Positions 61,524 to 64,000 of a stretch of DNA of 64,000 nucleotides are shown one piece after another. The stretch spans positions 3,844,001 to 3,908,000 of the forward strand of contig NZ_CP116256.1 in the NCBI RefSeq assembly GCF_027947575.1, written 5' to 3'. How positions within the stretch are numbered: the first letter of the stretch is position 1; every line of letters starts with the position of its first letter. The DNA comes from Streptomyces rubrogriseus. Its GTDB lineage: Bacteria > Actinomycetota > Actinomycetes > Streptomycetales > Streptomycetaceae. The notes under the pieces were generated by a model. The model did not search any database and had not been told where the DNA came from. It saw only the letters and a program-made list of their open reading frames with translations. The translations under genes were made by a program, and so were the position numbers.

Positions 61524-62513
61524 ATGGCTGCTGTGGTGGGTATCCGTGCGTGGCCTCGACCGGTCGTCCTCACCTGCGCGACGCTGCTGCTCGCCGGCTG
61601 CTACTACGCGGCGGGACGGCTGGGGCTGTCGCAGCAGCTGACCGCAGATGGTTCGACCGTCACGCCCATCTGGCCGCCCACCGGCCTCGCGGTCGCCTGC
61701 CTGCTCCTGTTCGGTCCGTGGTGCGTGCCGGGCATCGCCCTCGGCGCGCTGCTGGTCATCGTCTCCCTGGGAGCCCCCGGGCCCGAGGCCGCGGGCATCG
61801 TGGCGGGCAACACCGCCGCCCCCGTCTGCGCCTGGCTGCTGCTGCGCGCGGTCGGGTTCCGGTTGAGCCTGAGCCGGCTGCGCGACGGACTGGCCCTCGT
61901 CTTCCTGGGGGCGCTGACCGCGATGCTGATCAGTTCGGGCACCGGCATCGGCATGCTCCTGCTGTCGGGCAAACTCCCCACCGACCACCTCGGTATCGTC
62001 TGGCTGGCCTGGTGGGTCGGTGATGCCATGGGCGTCGTCCTCGTCACCCCGCTGCTGCTCCTGCTGTACCGCGCCCGCCTGCCGCCCCCGTCCGCGCGCT
62101 GGCCCGAGGCCGCCGCGCTCACCGCGGTCGTGTGCGTCCTGGTGCCGCTGATCATGTACAGCTCGGTCAGCGTGCTGTTCCTCGCCTACCCGATCCTGAT
62201 CTGGTCGGCGCTGCGCTTCCAGCTCGCGGGCGGCATCCCGTGCGCCCTGTTCGTGTCGGTGACGGCCACCGTCGTGGCCCGGCAGGGGGCCGGCTCCTTC
62301 GGGAAGCTGACCGACGTCGAGACGATGATGAAGCTCCAGGCGTTCAACGGGACCCTGGGGCTGACCGCGCTCCTGCTCTCCGCGGTGATCAGCGAACAGC
62401 TCAACACCAGACGGTCGGTGGAGCGCGCCTGCCACGAGCTGGTCGAGGCGCTGCAGCACCTGAACGCCGGCGGCTCCGGGGCACCGGGTCAGCCCGGCGG
62501 AGACGGCCGGTGA
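61524..62513 (+). CDS. MASE1-domain integral membrane sensor without output domain
   Basis: 329 residues, almost entirely a MASE1 domain: about eight to nine helices with TPIWPPTGLAVACLLLFGPW, GNTAAPVCAWLLLRAVGFR and WLAWWVGDAMGVVLVTPLLL. MASE1 normally senses a signal for an attached kinase, GGDEF or phosphatase domain. Here only a short coiled tail (EQLNTRRSVERACHELVEAL) follows. The preceding gene encodes a sensor-less PP2C, suggesting a split two-protein receptor. ATG 61524 lacks a strong ribosome binding site. Confidence 0.87.
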   Translation: MAAVVGIRAWPRPVVLTCATLLLAGCYYAAGRLGLSQQLTADGSTVTPIWPPTGLAVACLLLFGPWCVPGIALGALLVIVSLGAPGPEAAGIVAGNTAAPVCAWLLLRAVGFRLSLSRLRDGLALVFLGALTAMLISSGTGIGMLLLSGKLPTDHLGIVWLAWWVGDAMGVVLVTPLLLLLYRARLPPPSARWPEAAALTAVVCVLVPLIMYSSVSVLFLAYPILIWSALRFQLAGGIPCALFVSVTATVVARQGAGSFGKLTDVETMMKLQAFNGTLGLTALLLSAVISEQLNTRRSVERACHELVEALQHLNAGGSGAPGQPGGDGR

Positions 62514-62548
62514 GCGCGGTGCCGGGCTCGCTCCCGCCGGCGGCACCC

Positions 62549-62571
62549 GCCCGGACGGCACTCGTCCGGGC
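62549..62571. terminator. Hairpin terminator between MASE1 and sugar-binding protein genes
   Basis: GCCCGGAC and GTCCGGGC form a perfect 8-bp stem around a 7-base loop in the 73-base gap between convergent genes. Confidence 0.65.
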
Positions 62572-62586
62572 AAGTGCGCGCGGGCG

Positions 62587-63690
62587 TCAGAAGTCGTAGT
62601 CGTCGATGTTCCCGGCGTCGAAGACCGTCGGCTCGCCGAGGGTGATGACCCCGTTCCCGGTGAGCTGGAACCAGCCCATGTCCCCGGCCAGGAACATCTG
62701 CCCCTCCCGGCCGGTGATCTGCCCGGAGGCGAGGGCCACCGCGGCGTGACCGGCCAGCTCGCCGAGCTTGGCCGGGTCCCACAGCAGGAACGCCTCCACC
62801 GTGCCGTCCTTGATGTAGGGACGCATGTCGTTGGGGGCGCCGAGCCCGGTGAGCTTCACCTCGCCCTTGTACTCCGACTGGGACAGGTACTTCGCGGCCG
62901 CCTTGATCCCGTTGGTGGTGGGGGAGATGATCCCCTTCAGCTTCCCGTGCTCCCGGAGCAGTTCCTCGGCTTTCTGGTACGACTTCTCGGCCTCGTCGTC
63001 GCCGTAGACGACGTCCACCAGCCGCATCTCCTTGTACCGCGGATCCTCCAGCTCCCTCTTGATGCTGCTGATCCAGGCGTTCTGGTTGGTCGCCGTCTGG
63101 GCGGCGGACAGGATCGCGATGTCGCCCCGGTAGCCGGTCTGCTCGCCGAGCAGTTCCAGCTGCCGTACGGCGATGTCCTCGGCGCTCGCGGGGGAGACGA
63201 AGGCGTAGCGGCACTCCGGCTTCGTGTCGGAGTCGTACGTGACGACCTTGACGCCCTCTGCCATGGCCTTCTTGAGGGCGTCGCACAGCGCGTCGGGGTC
63301 CAGCGCCGAGACGGCGATCGCGTCGGCCTTCTGCTCGGTGAGGCCGTTGATGTGCGACACCTGCCCGGAGGCGTCGGCGCCCTGGTCCGTGCCCACCTCC
63401 TTGAAGGTCGACCCCAGTGACTTGACGGCGCGCTCCCCGCCCCGGTCGGCGACCGCGAAGTACGGGGTGTTGACCTGCTTGGGAAGGAAGCCGACGGTCA
63501 GACCCGTCTTGGTGGGCGCGTTGGGGGAGGCCTCGGCGTTCTTGGCGTTCGTCGCCGTGTCGTCGTCCGCGGGGCCGTCGCCGTCGCCGCATCCGGCGGT
63601 GAGCAGACTGAGGGAGGACACGGCGGCGACGAGTACGGAGGCACGGCGTGCGGGGGTCTTGTGCATGTGCTTCTTTCGACGAGTCGACAT
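62587..63690 (-). CDS. Sugar ABC transporter substrate-binding lipoprotein (RbsB/RhaS-like)
   Basis: 367 residues from ATG 63690; ATG 63666 (MHKTPARR) is an equally plausible start. Lipobox LLTAGC near residue 34 is followed by an acidic linker. The mature protein is a type I periplasmic-binding fold: TVGFLPKQVNTPYFAVADRG, ADAIAVSALDPDALCDALKK, VKVVTYDSD, and LTGLGAPNDMRPYIKDGTVE. The pattern is closest to rhamnose/autoinducer-2-type binding proteins. It follows the end of a sugar permease gene on the same strand, so it is the last gene of a sugar ABC operon reaching beyond the window. Confidence 0.9.
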   Translation of the reverse strand: MSTRRKKHMHKTPARRASVLVAAVSSLSLLTAGCGDGDGPADDDTATNAKNAEASPNAPTKTGLTVGFLPKQVNTPYFAVADRGGERAVKSLGSTFKEVGTDQGADASGQVSHINGLTEQKADAIAVSALDPDALCDALKKAMAEGVKVVTYDSDTKPECRYAFVSPASAEDIAVRQLELLGEQTGYRGDIAILSAAQTATNQNAWISSIKRELEDPRYKEMRLVDVVYGDDEAEKSYQKAEELLREHGKLKGIISPTTNGIKAAAKYLSQSEYKGEVKLTGLGAPNDMRPYIKDGTVEAFLLWDPAKLGELAGHAAVALASGQITGREGQMFLAGDMGWFQLTGNGVITLGEPTVFDAGNIDDYDF

Positions 63691-63907
63691 GCGGCGACCG
63701 CAGACCGTTCACCAGGTGCGTTCAGCCATGGCGGTCTTGCGGGTGCGCGGAGGTCGCGTGGGGGCCGCCCGAGCGTGGGGCCAGGGCGCTGAAAGGATTC
63801 AATGAAGCTTGACCGGGACGTTAGGCAGAAACACCTTTGTGGTCAATGCACTTGCGGGACACAGTTCTTGAGCCCGCGGCCGCTCAGGCCTGCCCCTGCG
63901 GGGGTTC

Positions 63908-64000
63908 TCAGAGCGAGGCCCGCGTGCCCGTCCCCGACGCTCGGCCGAGTGTGCGGTCGAAGAGGGTGAGCAGCAGGTAGAGCAGGCCGGCACCGAGCAT
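63908..64000 (-). CDS. Sugar ABC transporter permease, C-terminal end (partial)
   Basis: The last 30 codons of a minus-strand gene entering from the right edge: MLGAGLLYLLLTLFDRTLGR then a short hydrophilic tail and TGA at 63910-63908. A hydrophobic last helix followed by a short charged tail is what ends RbsC/RhaP-type sugar permeases, and the next gene on the strand is a matching binding lipoprotein. The 217-base gap to that gene contains a small CCCC/GGGG hairpin near 63893 and TTGACC/GGTCAA half-sites at 63809 and 63841. Confidence 0.6.
   Translation of the reverse strand: MLGAGLLYLLLTLFDRTLGRASGTGTRASL

Noticed and set aside
63799..63993. Short minus-strand frame at the right edge
   Set aside because: Overlaps the permease C-terminal frame, which has a hydrophobic terminal helix and fits the neighbouring binding protein.

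Overview
The window is high-GC actinobacterial DNA with strongly G/C-ending codons and GTG/TTG starts. It carries the complete distal part of the coelichelin (cch) siderophore cluster in the Streptomyces coelicolor order, so the source is most likely S. coelicolor or a close relative (lividans/violaceoruber group). The strain assignment is inferred from gene content only. No rRNA, tRNA, IS element, CRISPR array or replication origin was seen. No gene-free stretch exceeds 300 bases; the longest gaps are 23851-24133 (a DasR-like box), 42250-42470 (a stress-sigma promoter) and 63691-63907.

Region 1 (1-20330): coelichelin. It runs from the 3' end of the ornithine hydroxylase gene (cchB) through ferri-siderophore import (cchC, cchD, cchE, cchF), half-exporter cchG, trimodular NRPS cchH, half-exporter cchI, esterase cchJ (opposite strand) and MbtH-like cchK. 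The three adenylation codes read from the sequence (DINYWGGIGK, DFWNIGMVHK, DMENLGLINK) are those of the coelichelin synthetase. DmdR/IdeR-type iron boxes precede cchE, cchF, cchH and the cchJ/cchK divergon. A further, weaker one precedes a siderophore-interacting protein gene at 50 kb.

Region 2 (20.4-28.3 kb): accessory metabolism. It holds a TetR/FAD-monooxygenase divergon, a GH19 chitinase with an AA10 copper LPMO under a DasR-like operator, an alpha/beta hydrolase beside a MerR regulator, an inositol-phosphatase-like protein lacking two metal ligands, a Tat-exported ferritin-like protein and a VOC protein.

Region 3 (28.3-33.6 kb): an AztABCD-type zinc uptake locus. The ATPase and permease genes diverge from start codons only 15 bp apart over a Zur-like palindrome. 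Two AztD-type beta-propeller lipoproteins flank the AztC zinc-binding protein. A 25-codon gene resembling ribosomal protein bL37 lies just beyond the operon terminator.

Region 4 (33.6-50 kb): stress signalling and small regulator/enzyme pairs. It includes AraC + hydrolase, AhpD/pirin, an RsbQ-RsbP pair, a STAS protein, a SigB/F/G-type sigma gene with its own GNNT-N15-GGGTAT promoter and a downstream RsbW-like kinase, a GlxA-type regulator beside a haloperoxidase, a PAS-GAF-PP2C phosphatase, and two CGNR-finger regulators each divergent from an enzyme gene.

Region 5 (50-64 kb): a sugar-utilisation operon on the minus strand (lipoprotein, two permeases, LacI regulator, GH5-like and GH3 glycosidases) whose first permease seems to have an N-terminal frameshift, followed by the siderophore-interacting protein. 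Beyond it are a sirtuin, a PP2C phosphatase paired with a MASE1 membrane sensor, and the end of a second sugar ABC system.
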